47,604 nucleotides of DNA from an uncultured Prevotellaceae bacterium (GCA_945833925.1 CAMAFX010000012.1:1-47604); one strand, 5' to 3'; shown: positions 15,017-24,184, counted from the first letter of the stretch. Numbers and translations are program-made. The notes: generated by a model from the letters alone, not told the origin.

Positions 15017-16762
15017 ATGAAGAAGAATATAAGCATAAACCTGTTTGGCACACTCTACAACATAGACGAGGATGCCTACAACCTGCTCGAAAACTACCTG
15101 CAGAGCATGCAACGCTACTTCAGCCGTCAGGAAGGTGGCGACGAGATAGCCGACGACATAGAACACCGCGTGGCTGAACTCCTGTGGCAGAAGAAGGAGG
15201 AAGGCATGGAGGCAGTGAACATAGACATCGTGAAAAACATCATTACCACCATAGGCAAGGCAGAGGAGATTGGCGAAGGATGCGACACGCCAACAGACCG
15301 CGAGGAAGACAACACCTCCGAAGGAACACAGGACAAAGGAGAGACACGGGGCAACGGTGGCGAAAACGCACAGGACGGCAACGGCGCAGACTCGTTCGAA
15401 GAGACCATCACACGCTTTGCCAAGGAGACCGGACGCTTTGCACGCGACACCTACGACAAGGGTTGCCAGCACGTCAACACGCACCACTTCTACCGCCGAA
15501 ACGACGACAAGGTGCTGGGTGGCGTCTGCTCGGGACTGGCTCTGTACTTTGATGGCGACAACGTGCTGCTGTGGCGCCTCGGTGCTGTAATGACAACCAT
15601 CATACTCAGTTTTGTAGGCATCGGCATCGTCATACCCGTGCTCTACCTGCTGCTTTGGGCACTGGCTCCGCTGGCAGCCACACCCGAGGACCGTCTGCGC
15701 ATGCAGGGCAAGGACATCACCCCCGAGAACATTACGCAACAGGTGATGGACGAGTCGACGCACACTGCCGTACCGCAGAACAACAGCAAAGTGGCATCCG
15801 GTTGCCTGAAGACAATCCTCATCGCTCTGGGAGTCTTCCTGCTCATTCCTCTCTTCTCGTCACTGATAGCCATCATCGTAGTACTCTTCCTTGCAATAAG
15901 CATCATAACAGGTATAGGTACGGCGTACTTCGGAAACGCATCGGCATTCCCCGAGTTTTGGTCGTTCGTTGAGGCATGCCACACACCGTTCATTACCTCG
16001 CTCGTATGCGGAGTACTTCTCATTGCCATACCCATCTACAGTGTCATCCGACTCATCCGCCGATCTGGCAAGAAGATGGGAGCGGGAATGGTGCTCACGC
16101 TTGTCATCGGCTGGTTCATCACACTTGCCCTGTGCATCTCGAGCATCGTTGCAACATGCTTCAAGGGAAGTGAGTGGAACAGAACAAAGCACATGGCGCA
16201 TCAAATTGAAAGAAACATAGGACGCCTGAATGAGATAGGCTGGACTCTTGAGATGAATAAGAACCTGTCGCCAGGGATGGCCGACGAGCGCACGGGGTAT
16301 GCTCACCTGCCCAAGTATGCCATAGAACTGGAAATGGACGACGAGGACTCTATCTGCTATGACGCCAGACTTGTGAAAAAGGTGACTCTGAAGGAGGGAG
16401 GCTACACGCTGATGGCACTCACCGAGAATGGTCAGGAGGGACTGAACTACACCCTTCGTTACAAAGACAATGGCGAGGACAAGGAGGCTGTGATTCGCAC
16501 CGCAGAAGGTGGCAGGTATCTCAGCGAGATTCCCTTCGAGGAAACAGAGAACATACGCATGTTCAACAAACCCGACAGCCTGGGATGGGAGTACTTTGCA
16601 GAGCAACAGGAAGCATGGGTGTACCAGGAGACCGACATCCCGCACGTCGATGCAGGCACATACACGCTTGTCATTGAGGCAACCAACTGCACTGCCGACA
16701 GCAAGATACGAGACGTAAAGGTTGTAGAAAAGAAGGCGGTAACGAATAAGCGGCGAAGCTAA
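15017..16762 (+). CDS. PspC-domain membrane protein
   Basis: A 581-residue protein. The N-terminal 100 residues are soluble and helical (NLFGTLYNIDEDAYNLLENYL, a segment common to this Bacteroidetes family), then an acidic low-complexity linker (about 95-125). A PspC domain follows: RNDDKVLGGVCSGLALYFD...LLWRLGAVMTTIILSFVGIGIVIPVLYLLLWALAP. Three further membrane segments come next (about 250-285, 325-345, 360-385) and then a periplasmic-type C-terminal region of about 190 residues, mostly beta-like. Coupled to padR (12-bp gap). Probably a phage-shock-like envelope-stress component, inferred from the domain. A bidirectional terminator follows. Confidence 0.88.
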   Translation: MKKNISINLFGTLYNIDEDAYNLLENYLQSMQRYFSRQEGGDEIADDIEHRVAELLWQKKEEGMEAVNIDIVKNIITTIGKAEEIGEGCDTPTDREEDNTSEGTQDKGETRGNGGENAQDGNGADSFEETITRFAKETGRFARDTYDKGCQHVNTHHFYRRNDDKVLGGVCSGLALYFDGDNVLLWRLGAVMTTIILSFVGIGIVIPVLYLLLWALAPLAATPEDRLRMQGKDITPENITQQVMDESTHTAVPQNNSKVASGCLKTILIALGVFLLIPLFSSLIAIIVVLFLAISIITGIGTAYFGNASAFPEFWSFVEACHTPFITSLVCGVLLIAIPIYSVIRLIRRSGKKMGAGMVLTLVIGWFITLALCISSIVATCFKGSEWNRTKHMAHQIERNIGRLNEIGWTLEMNKNLSPGMADERTGYAHLPKYAIELEMDDEDSICYDARLVKKVTLKEGGYTLMALTENGQEGLNYTLRYKDNGEDKEAVIRTAEGGRYLSEIPFEETENIRMFNKPDSLGWEYFAEQQEAWVYQETDIPHVDAGTYTLVIEATNCTADSKIRDVKVVEKKAVTNKRRS

Positions 16763-16882
16763 CGCTATGGAAGAATAACAGATGAATAAAAAGTGAAAGC
16801 TCTGTTCACAGTTCTTATGATATCAAAAGCACTTGGCATGAATTTCTCACTTGTAATGGGATAGCAGTTGATTTACAAGAAA

Positions 16883-16913
16883 ATGGCTTGGCAATAATGC
16901 GTTGCCAAGCCAT
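16883..16913. terminator. Bidirectional rho-independent terminator
   Basis: A perfect 12-bp stem, ATGGCTTGGCAA (16883-16894) with its complement (16902-16913), and a 7-nt loop. T-runs on one side and A-runs on the other let it serve both the pspC gene (+) and hflX (-). Confidence 0.9.
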
Positions 16914-16931
16914 TTTTATTTCTTATACATT

Positions 16932-18257
16932 CTACTCCTCGTCGTAATGCTGGAAGAGGAAGTCATTGTAGGGATATTTCTGGACGTGAAGTTCGCGCAC
17001 CTTATTATATAATAGCGTCTTCAGTTCGTCGATGTTGGTCCTTTCGGTGGCAGAGATGAAGAAGCAGTCGCCGTTCATGCGTGCCATCCATGTCTTCATC
17101 AGTTCGTCGAGCGAGATGTTCTCCTTAGTGGCGGGAGTGAGGTCGTCTGCATCCTTCTCCACCCATCGGTAGGCATCAAGTTTGTTGAAGAGAAGCATCG
17201 TCGGTGTCTCCGAGCAACCAAGGTCAGACAGTGTCTTCTCGACCACCTTTATCTGGTCCTCGAAATCGGGATGCGAGATGTCGACTACGTGAACCAGCAG
17301 GTCAGCCTCGCGCACCTCGTCGAGCGTACTCTTGAACGAGTCCACCAGGTCGTGGGGCAACTTGCGGATGAAGCCGACGGTGTCGCTCAGCAGGAAGGGA
17401 AGATTGTCGATAATGACCTTGCGCACGGTGGTGTCGAGCGTGGCGAAGAGTTTGTTCTCGGCAAACACCTCGCTCTTGGAGAGCAGGTTCATAAGCGTTG
17501 ACTTGCCTACGTTGGTATATCCCACCAATGCCACGCGAACCATACGTCCGCGATTGCTACGCTGTGTAGTCTTCTGGCGGTCGATGTCTGCCAGACGCTG
17601 TTTGAGCAGAGACATACGGTTGAGGATGATACGGCGGTCCATCTCGAGCTGGGTCTCACCAGGTCCGCGCAGACCCACCGAACCCTTGCCACCGCCACCG
17701 CCAGAGCCACCGCCCTGACGCTCGAGGTGAGTCCACAGTCGTTGCAGACGTGGCAACATGTAGCGGTACTGAGCCAGTTCCACCTGTGTCTTGGCATTGG
17801 CAGTCTGTGCACGCATGGCGAAGATGTCGAGGATGAGACTCGTACGGTCCAGAATCTTCACCTTCAGTTCGGCTTCGATGTTTCGCAACTGCTTTGCCGA
17901 CAGTTCGTCATCAAAGATTACCATGTCGATGTCGCGTTCGGCATCCTCCTCGTCTTCAATATACTGGCGTATCTCCTTCAGTTTACCGGTTCCAAGGTAT
18001 GTAACACTGTGAGGTCCGCCTGCTCGCTGAGTGAATCGCTTCACCGTCTCGGCTCCGGCTGTCTCAGCCAGAAACTCCAGCTCGTCGAGATACTCGTTTG
18101 TCTTGCGCTCGTCCTGCTGAGGGGTGATAAGTCCCACCAGCACTGCCCTCTCGGGTCTTGTCTCTATTTCGTTGTGAAACTTCACGCTCGTCATGCCATC
18201 CTCGAACGGAAGCGACGAGCGCGATGAGTTATAGTGTTTTGATCTACTTGTCTTCAT
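16932..18257 (-). CDS. hflX: GTPase HflX (ribosome-associated)
   Basis: GTPase that binds the 50S subunit and rescues or splits stalled ribosomes. 441 residues. The N-terminal HflX domain has the glycine-rich LERQGGGSGGGGGKGSVGLRGPGETQLEMDRR segment, a family signature. The G domain follows: G1 GYTNVGKST at 246-254, DTVGFIRKLPHDLV (G3), NKLDA (G4) and a G5-like SATE. The first ATG gives a basic 21-residue lead; Met22 (MTSVKFHNE) is an alternative start. Last gene of a minus-strand group with the coiled-coil lipoprotein (13-bp gap) and rsmI. Confidence 0.95.
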   Translation of the reverse strand: MKTSRSKHYNSSRSSLPFEDGMTSVKFHNEIETRPERAVLVGLITPQQDERKTNEYLDELEFLAETAGAETVKRFTQRAGGPHSVTYLGTGKLKEIRQYIEDEEDAERDIDMVIFDDELSAKQLRNIEAELKVKILDRTSLILDIFAMRAQTANAKTQVELAQYRYMLPRLQRLWTHLERQGGGSGGGGGKGSVGLRGPGETQLEMDRRIILNRMSLLKQRLADIDRQKTTQRSNRGRMVRVALVGYTNVGKSTLMNLLSKSEVFAENKLFATLDTTVRKVIIDNLPFLLSDTVGFIRKLPHDLVDSFKSTLDEVREADLLVHVVDISHPDFEDQIKVVEKTLSDLGCSETPTMLLFNKLDAYRWVEKDADDLTPATKENISLDELMKTWMARMNGDCFFISATERTNIDELKTLLYNKVRELHVQKYPYNDFLFQHYDEE

Positions 18258-18270
18258 TCAGTCGTTTTAG

Positions 18271-19119
18271 TTATTTCACCTGTACCACCAGGTACTTGCT
18301 TACACTCCAGAACAACGATGGGTTGGTGATGTGCAACTCATACTGTCCGTTGGCATCCTTTGTCAACTGGTAACTTGACTCGGGGTGGCTGGTGAGCACC
18401 TTTGCGCTCTTGGAGTAGAGTTTGATGTCCTTTGTGCTACGTATGTCAATCTCGGTAAAATAGCCCTTGTTGAAGTTGCTGTTCTTCAGCACGTCACCAC
18501 TGTCCAGAATGTACTGCTCCTTCAGTTCGCGCTTTGTGCCGAAGACAAACCAAGCCTTGTTCAGTTCCTTGTCCTGCGAAGCCACTACTGCCGACTTCTG
18601 AGCGTTCTCCTCGGTCAGGGTATTCACGTTCTCGTTGAGGTTGTCAATCTGCTGTCCCTGCTCTGCGATGATGATGTCGCGAGCCTCCAACTGAGCCTGC
18701 AGTTCGGCAATCTGGATTTTCTGAGCCTCCATCTCCTGCTCCAGCATCTCTATCTGCTTTGACAGGCTCGAGAGGTTTGCCGAAGAGGTTGACAGTTTCT
18801 GCTTCAGTTGGTTGATGATGTTGCGGTTCTGCTCCATCGTCTGACGGATGAACTCCATGTTCTCGGCAATCTGAGCCTTGCTTCCGCCCTCTACGTTGCC
18901 GTCCTTCACCTCAATCCTGCCTTCAGCCTCCTTTATCATCTGGAAGCCCTCGTTCACCTGGTCCACCAGTGTCATGAACTCCTCCAGATCCTGAGCCTGG
19001 GTGGCATTGACTGCCTTCAGCGAGTCAAGTTCGTGTTGCAGAGGATTCTCTGCCTGCTTCTCCTGCTTACATCCTGCCAGCATTGCTATGCCGAGGAGTA
19101 CGAATATTACTTTTTTCAT
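18271..19119 (-). CDS. Coiled-coil lipoprotein, hypothetical
   Basis: 282 residues with a signal peptide and lipobox LAGC (Cys17), so probably outer-membrane anchored. Residues 25-185 are a long coiled coil (many heptads of Leu/Ile/Gln/Glu). The C-terminal 95 residues (AWFVFGTKRELKEQYIL, then GYFTEIDIRSTKDIKLYSKSAKVLTSHP, then LFWSVSKYLVVQVK) look like a small beta domain that I know from other Bacteroidales lipoproteins without a function. It lies between rsmI (66-bp gap) and hflX (13-bp gap). Confidence 0.8.
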   Translation of the reverse strand: MKKVIFVLLGIAMLAGCKQEKQAENPLQHELDSLKAVNATQAQDLEEFMTLVDQVNEGFQMIKEAEGRIEVKDGNVEGGSKAQIAENMEFIRQTMEQNRNIINQLKQKLSTSSANLSSLSKQIEMLEQEMEAQKIQIAELQAQLEARDIIIAEQGQQIDNLNENVNTLTEENAQKSAVVASQDKELNKAWFVFGTKRELKEQYILDSGDVLKNSNFNKGYFTEIDIRSTKDIKLYSKSAKVLTSHPESSYQLTKDANGQYELHITNPSLFWSVSKYLVVQVK

Positions 19120-19185
19120 ACGTTTTCTCTCTTTGTTCTAAAAAAGTTAGTTTTCTAATTCTCTAAAATATATCAATAAAAGATG

Positions 19186-19950
19186 TTATTCCATATTCTC
19201 TTCTTCCGCGTCTCTCCTGTTTCGCTTCTCGCGCCTCTCACGCTTCGCCTCGCGTCTTTCCTCCTTCGACTCAGCCTTTGCCTCGGCACCAGCCAGAACG
19301 ATAACGAACTCACCCCTCGGCTCGTGCTCCTGGAAGTGCGACAGAGCCTCATCGAGCGTTCCGCGCACGCTCTCCTCGTGAATCTTCGAAATCTCACGGC
19401 ACACACTCACCTGACGCTCGGCACCGAACATCTCGATGAACTGCTGAAGGGTCTTTACGATACGGTAGGGCGACTCGTAGAAGATGATGGTGCGCTCCTC
19501 GTCCTTCAACTGCTCGAGACGCGTGGCACGCCCTTTCTTCTGGGGCAGGAATCCCTCGAAGCAGAACTTGTCGCATGGCAAGCCCGACGACACAAGGGCC
19601 GGCACGAAGGCTGTAGCACCGGGCAATGTAATCACCTCAACACCAGCGCGTATCGCCTCGCGAGCCACCAGAAAACCGGGGTCACTGATGCCGGGCGTAC
19701 CGGCGTCGCTCACCACAGCCACCGTCTCGCCGGCAAGCAGGCGGTCCACCACGTGTTGCACCGTCTGATGCTCATTGAATTTGTGATAACTCTGCATCGG
19801 CACACGTATATCAAAATGCTTCAGCAAGTTGCCTGAAGTACGTGTGTCCTCGGCAAGCACAAGGTCGGCTTCCTTCAGAATACGCAATGCCCTCATCGTG
19901 ATATCTTCCAGGTTTCCTACGGGCGTAGGTACAAGATACAATGTTCCCAT
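19186..19950 (-). CDS. rsmI: 16S rRNA (cytidine-1402-2'-O)-methyltransferase
   Basis: SAM-dependent methyltransferase of the tetrapyrrole methylase fold acting on C1402 in the ribosomal P site. Motifs: LYLVPTPVGNLEDITMRALRIL at the N-terminus, ADLVLAEDTRTSGNLLKHF, VAVVSDAGTPGISDPGFLVAREA, LPGATAFVPALVSSGLP, FYESPYRIVKTL and CREISKIHEE. The C-terminal 30 or so residues are a highly charged Lys/Arg/Glu tail (EERREAKRERREKRNRRDAEEE), which many homologues lack. The ATG at 19950 lies only 5 nt after a TACTTTTG box, so the transcript may be leaderless. Confidence 0.95.
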   Translation of the reverse strand: MGTLYLVPTPVGNLEDITMRALRILKEADLVLAEDTRTSGNLLKHFDIRVPMQSYHKFNEHQTVQHVVDRLLAGETVAVVSDAGTPGISDPGFLVAREAIRAGVEVITLPGATAFVPALVSSGLPCDKFCFEGFLPQKKGRATRLEQLKDEERTIIFYESPYRIVKTLQQFIEMFGAERQVSVCREISKIHEESVRGTLDEALSHFQEHEPRGEFVIVLAGAEAKAESKEERREAKRERREKRNRRDAEEENME

Positions 19951-19954
19951 ATTG

Positions 19955-19962
19955 CAAAAGTA
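19955..19962 (-). promoter_or_regulatory. -7 box of rsmI
   Basis: On the minus strand TACTTTTG spans 19962-19955 and ends 4 nt before the ATG. No good TTTG -33 box at 19-20 nt. Confidence 0.5.
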
Positions 19963-20057
19963 AGAAATAAATCGGATACAACTGTGTTATTTCAAAAACT
20001 TTTTCTCTTTTGAAACCTTTTTTAATGGATTTTAGTTCGAATATAACACAGATGTAT

Positions 20058-20065
20058 TATTTTTG
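20058..20065 (+). promoter_or_regulatory. -7 box of the tdk operon
   Basis: TATTTTTG, 109 nt before the chosen tdk ATG. A perfect 8-bp inverted repeat, TTTCAAAA-N10-TTTTGAAA (19990-20015), followed by a T-run lies upstream, between this box and the divergent rsmI promoter. Confidence 0.5.
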
Positions 20066-20174
20066 CAACGAAATATCGAGTTACAAACCATACATCATAA
20101 CGGTGAACAACAACGTGCCGTGGAAAAGGCGAACAGCCCCCACGACACACACCTTCTTCTTGAACTGCGCATTT

Positions 20175-20753
20175 ATGAGTGACTATTTAACTAACGGTGA
20201 AATGATGCGTCGCGGACGCGTAGAGGTAATATGCGGATCAATGTTCTCGGGCAAGACCGAGGAACTGATACGCCGAATGAAACGTGCCCAGTTTGCACAC
20301 CAGCGAGTGGAAATATTCAAACCTGCCATCGACGTCAGATACAGCGACGCCGACGTGGTGAGCCACGAGGGAAACGCCATCACCAGCACGCCGGTTGACT
20401 CGTCTGCAAGCATCCTGCTCCTGGGCACCGACACCGACGTGGTCGGCATCGACGAGGCACAATTCTTTGACCACGGCATTGTCGACGTGTGCAACCAACT
20501 TGCCAACAGGGGCGTGCGAGTCATAGTTGCCGGACTGGACCTCGACTTCCGCGGACTGCCGTTCGGACCGATGCCCGACATCTGCGCCATTGCCGACGAC
20601 GTGCGCAAGGTGCACGCCATCTGCGTCAAGTGCGGAGCACTGGCATACGTCTCCCACCGCATCGTAGAGGGAGAGAAGCAGGTACTGCTGGGCGAGAAAA
20701 TGGAGTACGAACCACTATGCCGTGAATGCTATGCGAAAGCCCATAACCTTTGA
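20175..20753 (+). CDS. tdk: Thymidine kinase (type II)
   Basis: Salvage enzyme phosphorylating thymidine. The start is placed at ATG 20175 (192 residues), the family length; the longer open frame from 20010 adds 55 residues that resemble nothing in the family and cover the promoter. Seen: P-loop [13 protein letters not shown] (19-31), catalytic IDEAQFF (92-98), [17 protein letters not shown], and a four-Cys zinc site (CVKCG...CRECY). The last 32 bases overlap the start of the AI-2E-type transporter, so the two are translationally coupled. Confidence 0.93.
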   Translation: MSDYLTNGEMMRRGRVEVICGSMFSGKTEELIRRMKRAQFAHQRVEIFKPAIDVRYSDADVVSHEGNAITSTPVDSSASILLLGTDTDVVGIDEAQFFDHGIVDVCNQLANRGVRVIVAGLDLDFRGLPFGPMPDICAIADDVRKVHAICVKCGALAYVSHRIVEGEKQVLLGEKMEYEPLCRECYAKAHNL

Positions 20754-21921
20754 TACCGTAGTACGCGGACTGCTCATTGCCGCAGGAGCCACCGGAGCAT
20801 TCTTCCTGTTGCGAGCACTGAGCGACGTGCTTCTGCCATTCTTCGTGGCATGGTTGCTGGCATACCTCATCTACCCCATGGTGACATTCTTCCAGTACAG
20901 ACTGCATCTGCGCTACCGCGTGCCGTGCATCGTGCTCTCGCTGGCTGTCATACTATCCATACTCACAGGACTGGTCATACTCATCGTACCGCCCACCATA
21001 CAGGAGTTCGCATCTCTCAAGGGAGAGATAGTAAGCGCCATACAACAGTTCGGCGAGTCGCCCGTGGCACTGCAGATCGAGGAATACATCAGTAACAACC
21101 TCGACGAGAACACCATCTCCAAACTCGTACAGAACAAGGACGTGCTGGACATGCTCGGAATGGGAGCAAGCAAACTGTGGGACTTCACCACCGACGCCTT
21201 CAACCTGCTTGCCGGCATCGTCAGCAGTCTGCTCATCGTCCTCTACCTCTTCTTCATCCTGATGGACTACGAGCAGATAGCCACTGGCTTCATCAACCTC
21301 GTGCCCAACGGACAGCGCACCATAGCCACCAAGATTGCGGAAGACGTTAAAAACGGCATGAGCGCATACTTCCGCGGACAGGCACTGATAGCACTCATCG
21401 TGGGCATACTCTTCAGCATCGGATTCAGCATCATCGGACTGCCTATGGCTGTCGGACTGGGTATGTTCATCGGACTGCTCAACCTCGTGCCCTACCTCCA
21501 GACCATCGGTATCCTGCCCGCATGCCTCCTGGCATTCCTCCACTCCATGCAGACAGGCGAGAGTTTCTGGCTCATCATCCTCTACTGCTTCATCGTCTTC
21601 CTCGTAGTACAGGGAATACAGGACATCATACTCACACCGCGCATCATGGGCAAGATGATGGGACTCAAGCCCGCCATCATCCTACTAAGCCTCTCCGTGT
21701 GGGGAGCGCTCCTCGGCTTCATCGGACTCATCATAGCACTGCCTCTCACCACCATTCTCATCTCGTGGTACAAGTTCTGGGTGCTCAAGATGGACATTGG
21801 CGAGAGAATCTCCAAAGAAGTACACAAGGAGAGCATAAGCGAAGCACGTGAAGAAAGCACAAGAGAGGCACGTGAAGAAAGCACAAGCGAAGCACGCGAA
21901 GAAAGCACAAGAGAGGAATAA
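20722..21921 (+). CDS. AI-2E family transporter (PerM/YdiK-like membrane protein)
   Basis: A 399-residue polytopic inner-membrane protein with about 8 membrane segments: a paired N-terminal set (residues 12-45), the segment at 65-90, then the conserved C-terminal block ([92 protein letters not shown]), typical of the family. Substrates are varied or unknown across the family. The start overlaps tdk by 32 bp. The last 27 residues are three exact-length 8-residue repeats (EAREESTR/S) encoded by a 24-bp minisatellite. Confidence 0.9.
   Translation: MNAMRKPITFDTVVRGLLIAAGATGAFFLLRALSDVLLPFFVAWLLAYLIYPMVTFFQYRLHLRYRVPCIVLSLAVILSILTGLVILIVPPTIQEFASLKGEIVSAIQQFGESPVALQIEEYISNNLDENTISKLVQNKDVLDMLGMGASKLWDFTTDAFNLLAGIVSSLLIVLYLFFILMDYEQIATGFINLVPNGQRTIATKIAEDVKNGMSAYFRGQALIALIVGILFSIGFSIIGLPMAVGLGMFIGLLNLVPYLQTIGILPACLLAFLHSMQTGESFWLIILYCFIVFLVVQGIQDIILTPRIMGKMMGLKPAIILLSLSVWGALLGFIGLIIALPLTTILISWYKFWVLKMDIGERISKEVHKESISEAREESTREAREESTSEAREESTREE
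21841..21912 (+). repeat. 24-bp minisatellite, three copies, in the transporter 3' end
   Basis: Units at 21841, 21865 and 21889 (GARGCACGYGAAGAAAGCAC-type) keep the reading frame and encode EAREEST plus Arg or Ser. Confidence 0.9.
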
Positions 21922-22019
21922 GTATCGCCAAACTGTCGTTCAGCGATGCGTATTCGCGCTTGCAATCAAAAAAAAACTATTTTTTTCACCATTCCTTGCT
22001 CCGTTTAGATTTTTTGTTG

Positions 22020-22027
22020 TATCTTTG
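22020..22027 (+). promoter_or_regulatory. -7 box of tRNA-Lys
   Basis: TATCTTTG, 36 nt before the tRNA 5' end, with a TTTAG-containing region at about the -33 position. Confidence 0.6.
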
Positions 22028-22063
22028 CAACCGCTAAGACAAAAAAGCCTTAGCAAATAGGCT

Positions 22064-22139
22064 GACTCGCTAGCTCAGTAGGTAGAGCACTTCACTTTTA
22101 ATGAAGGGGTCTCGGGTTCGAACCCCGAGCGGGTTACCA
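22064..22139 (+). tRNA. tRNA-Lys (anticodon TTT)
   Basis: A 76-nt cloverleaf with encoded CCA. Acceptor GACTCGC/GCGGGTT (two G-T pairs), D stem GCTC/GAGC, anticodon stem CTTCA/TGAAG with loop CTTTTAA, T arm TCGGG-TTCGAAC-CCCGA. No partial copy is seen in the window, so no element is integrated here. Confidence 0.95.
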
Positions 22140-22142
22140 AGT

Positions 22143-22184
22143 AAAGAGGCTATGTCAAAAGTAACTGACACGGTCTCTTTTTTA
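22143..22184 (+). terminator. Terminator of tRNA-Lys
   Basis: Interrupted stem (AAAGAG with CTCTTT and TGTCA with TGACA, 4-nt internal loop) followed by a T-run. Confidence 0.75.
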
Positions 22185-22336
22185 CTTACGGTAGGTTCTA
22201 TTAATTCATAAATTCGAGTGGAAGCCGTTCCGCTAAAGTCAATCTTTCGGAATCAGTCGCTCACCAGAGGACGTCGGCTATCGATTGCGTTCGTTTATTT
22301 ATAGAACATCCCTTATAAGTATGAGTTACAAGGATT

Positions 22337-23320
22337 ATGGGAGCAGGTGACGATTTCTTTTTTACCGGTGGGGGCTTCTCTGACTGGAGCGGAGGGTCGG
22401 CTGGGAACTTCGGATCTTCTTCTGGAGGGAGTTGCTTTGGTGTTTCTTCCTCTGGGAAGGGGAAGGATGCTGAAGATGCGCAATCCAAGTTGAGGAAGAT
22501 AACAGCAGAATATCAGAAGAGGGTAGATGTGGAGAAAAAGAATGGTCTGCCCGAGAAAGCAAATGTCTTGCCGAACTTCCTAACTTACAAGAATTGGTTG
22601 TTTAGGATTGGAACTGTACTGCTTTGTATCTGTTTGCAAAGCGTGGCAGCCCTAATATATGTCTGTTATCCCGTACAGACACTCACACTCCTACCCGCTA
22701 TTATCTTTGTTTTGGCTGGTCTATGCTTCATGCTCCTGACGCACATGTCTTCAAATTGGTATGTTGTAAGGCGAGATATTTCGCAGCGCGAGATCAGATT
22801 GACGATGATGTTGCAGAAGGGCATTGTCGTTACAGGTTCATTTCTTCAGATATTCGTGGCAGGCGTACCACTTCTTTGTGCTTTGTTTCCTCAATTCATC
22901 TTGTCGCACACAAACGTTCTTGTTTTTCGTTCGATATACGCTGCCGACAAGCTGCACTACCATTTGTTTCAAGGTTTCGCAGGATGGACGATCTGCATTG
23001 CATCAGTGCTTCTGGTTATTTACGCATTATTTTACCTGATTATCACACTCGTGGAGTATGGCAAAACAAGAGGAAGCGTTAGCGAACGATATACTTATAC
23101 CCTCTACTGTCAGAGTAATGGCATCACGTTCGAAAAAGATGATTTGGACTTTATAAAAGGCATCATGATCTTCGTGACACTCCTAACGTTGTTCTTCTCC
23201 TCCGTTATGATTTACGACAAGAGGGAGTTGGAACGTGCAGAGAAACGATGGCACACAAATCATGCCGAGATGACATATAATGTGAATAAAGAGTTTGTTA
23301 TAAATATAGCCCGAACCTAA
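22337..23320 (+). CDS. Membrane protein with Gly/Ser-rich N-terminus, unknown
   Basis: 327 residues. Residues 1-45 are a disordered, aromatic- and Gly/Ser-rich segment (DDFFFTGGGFSDWSGGSAG). A charged helix follows (about 46-80), then five probable membrane segments (about 88-110, 118-140, 158-180, 210-235, 270-292), ending in a charged tail. No family recognised. It follows tRNA-Lys by about 200 bp and precedes gene fragments, so it may be an accessory gene brought in with them. An ATG at 22321 is out of frame and stops at once. Confidence 0.6.
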   Translation: MGAGDDFFFTGGGFSDWSGGSAGNFGSSSGGSCFGVSSSGKGKDAEDAQSKLRKITAEYQKRVDVEKKNGLPEKANVLPNFLTYKNWLFRIGTVLLCICLQSVAALIYVCYPVQTLTLLPAIIFVLAGLCFMLLTHMSSNWYVVRRDISQREIRLTMMLQKGIVVTGSFLQIFVAGVPLLCALFPQFILSHTNVLVFRSIYAADKLHYHLFQGFAGWTICIASVLLVIYALFYLIITLVEYGKTRGSVSERYTYTLYCQSNGITFEKDDLDFIKGIMIFVTLLTLFFSSVMIYDKRELERAEKRWHTNHAEMTYNVNKEFVINIART

Positions 23321-23321
23321 T

Positions 23322-23432
23322 ATGACAGACCCAGAACTTCGACAATATCTGAAAGCTCATTACACCAAGGAGAACGAGGGGTGAGTGGACGACGTTCCAT
23401 CAATAAAGAATAAATATGGCAAAAGTTTGTGA
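23322..23432 (+). pseudogene. Gene remnant resembling an AAA_4/Schlafen-like N-terminus
   Basis: ATG 23322 opens MTDPELRQYLKAHYTKENEG then TGA; the same frame continues VDDVPSIKNKYGKSL then TGA at 23430-23432. The first part resembles the usual N-terminus of Bacteroidales ATP-binding AAA_4 (AlbA/Schlafen-like) proteins (HYPxENEGCEWKEF). Read as a large internal deletion that left both ends. Assignment is from memory of the family and weak. Confidence 0.35.
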
Positions 23433-23447
23433 TAACTAATAAGGATT

Positions 23448-23847
23448 ATGCAAGAAGATAACAAGATACTGATTTACACCGATAACAGCGGGCTGACACG
23501 TATCGATGTGAAGCTGGAAGACGAGACACTTTGGCTTACACAAACTCAAATGTGCGACCTCTTCCAAACGAGTAAATCAAACGTCAGCGAGCATATAAAG
23601 CATATATTTGATGAAGGTGAATTGCAGGAGGATGCAGTAGTTCGGAAATTCCGAACAACTGCTTCGGATGGCAAGTCTTATATGACCAATTACTACAATC
23701 TTGATATGATCATAGCCCTGGGTTATCGTGTGCGAAGCATCATCGCGACCCGATTCCGACACGGAGAAAGTGTTCTACCGTCAAGTACTGGAAATATACG
23801 CTACGAGTATTGACTATGACCCAAGATGCATTATAGACAAAGAATAG
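23448..23847 (+). pseudogene. RhuM-family protein, internally deleted and frameshifted
   Basis: The N-terminal 104 residues match the RhuM family: LIYTDNSGLTRIDVKLEDETLWLTQTQMCDLFQTSKSNVSEHIKHIF, then YNLDMIIALGYRVRS. After IATRFR the frame loses similarity and stops at 23813. In the +1 frame from 23758, however, EKVFYRQVLEIYATSIDYDP appears, a segment normally about 60 residues further on, and stops at 23847. So about 180 bp were lost with a frameshift and the C-terminal half is absent. RhuM-like proteins are common in accessory regions near restriction and toxin genes; their role is unclear. Confidence 0.75.
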
Positions 23848-23988
23848 CCGATAAACTATTGGATAATTAACTATATTTCTATCAAGTGCCAAACTTTTCC
23901 TTTTGATTTTTGTAAAATGTATGTCTGTTGATGCTCCAACAGGTATTGGCACTATGATACAAACGTCTTGGTTCTCTCTGCGGTGAGA

Positions 23989-24064
23989 AGACGGTCCATC
24001 CCCACACTTAGGTAATAGTCGCTCTGACGTGGATACCTAAGAGTGAGGATGGGTCTTTTTTTTT
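23989..24064 (+). terminator. Strong rho-independent terminator, orphan
   Basis: About 20-bp stem with two mismatches: AGAC...CCATCC-CAC-CTTAGGTA pairs with TACCTAAG-GTG-GGATGG-GTCT; a loop of about 18 nt, then nine T. The nearest upstream gene is only a pseudogene, so it may end a small RNA. Confidence 0.75.
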
Positions 24065-24184
24065 GTATCTCATTCATCCTTAGGTCATAATCCTTATACA
24101 CCTGACACGCAACACACCTTCAACACTACCGAATACCCCATTATAGGTATGTCGGGGGAAGAGGCATTTTACCCGATTTTGCGT

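Noticed and set aside
20010..20174. N-terminal extension of thymidine kinase
   Set aside because: Covers a TATTTTTG promoter box and adds 55 residues unlike the family; the internal ATG at 20175 gives normal length.
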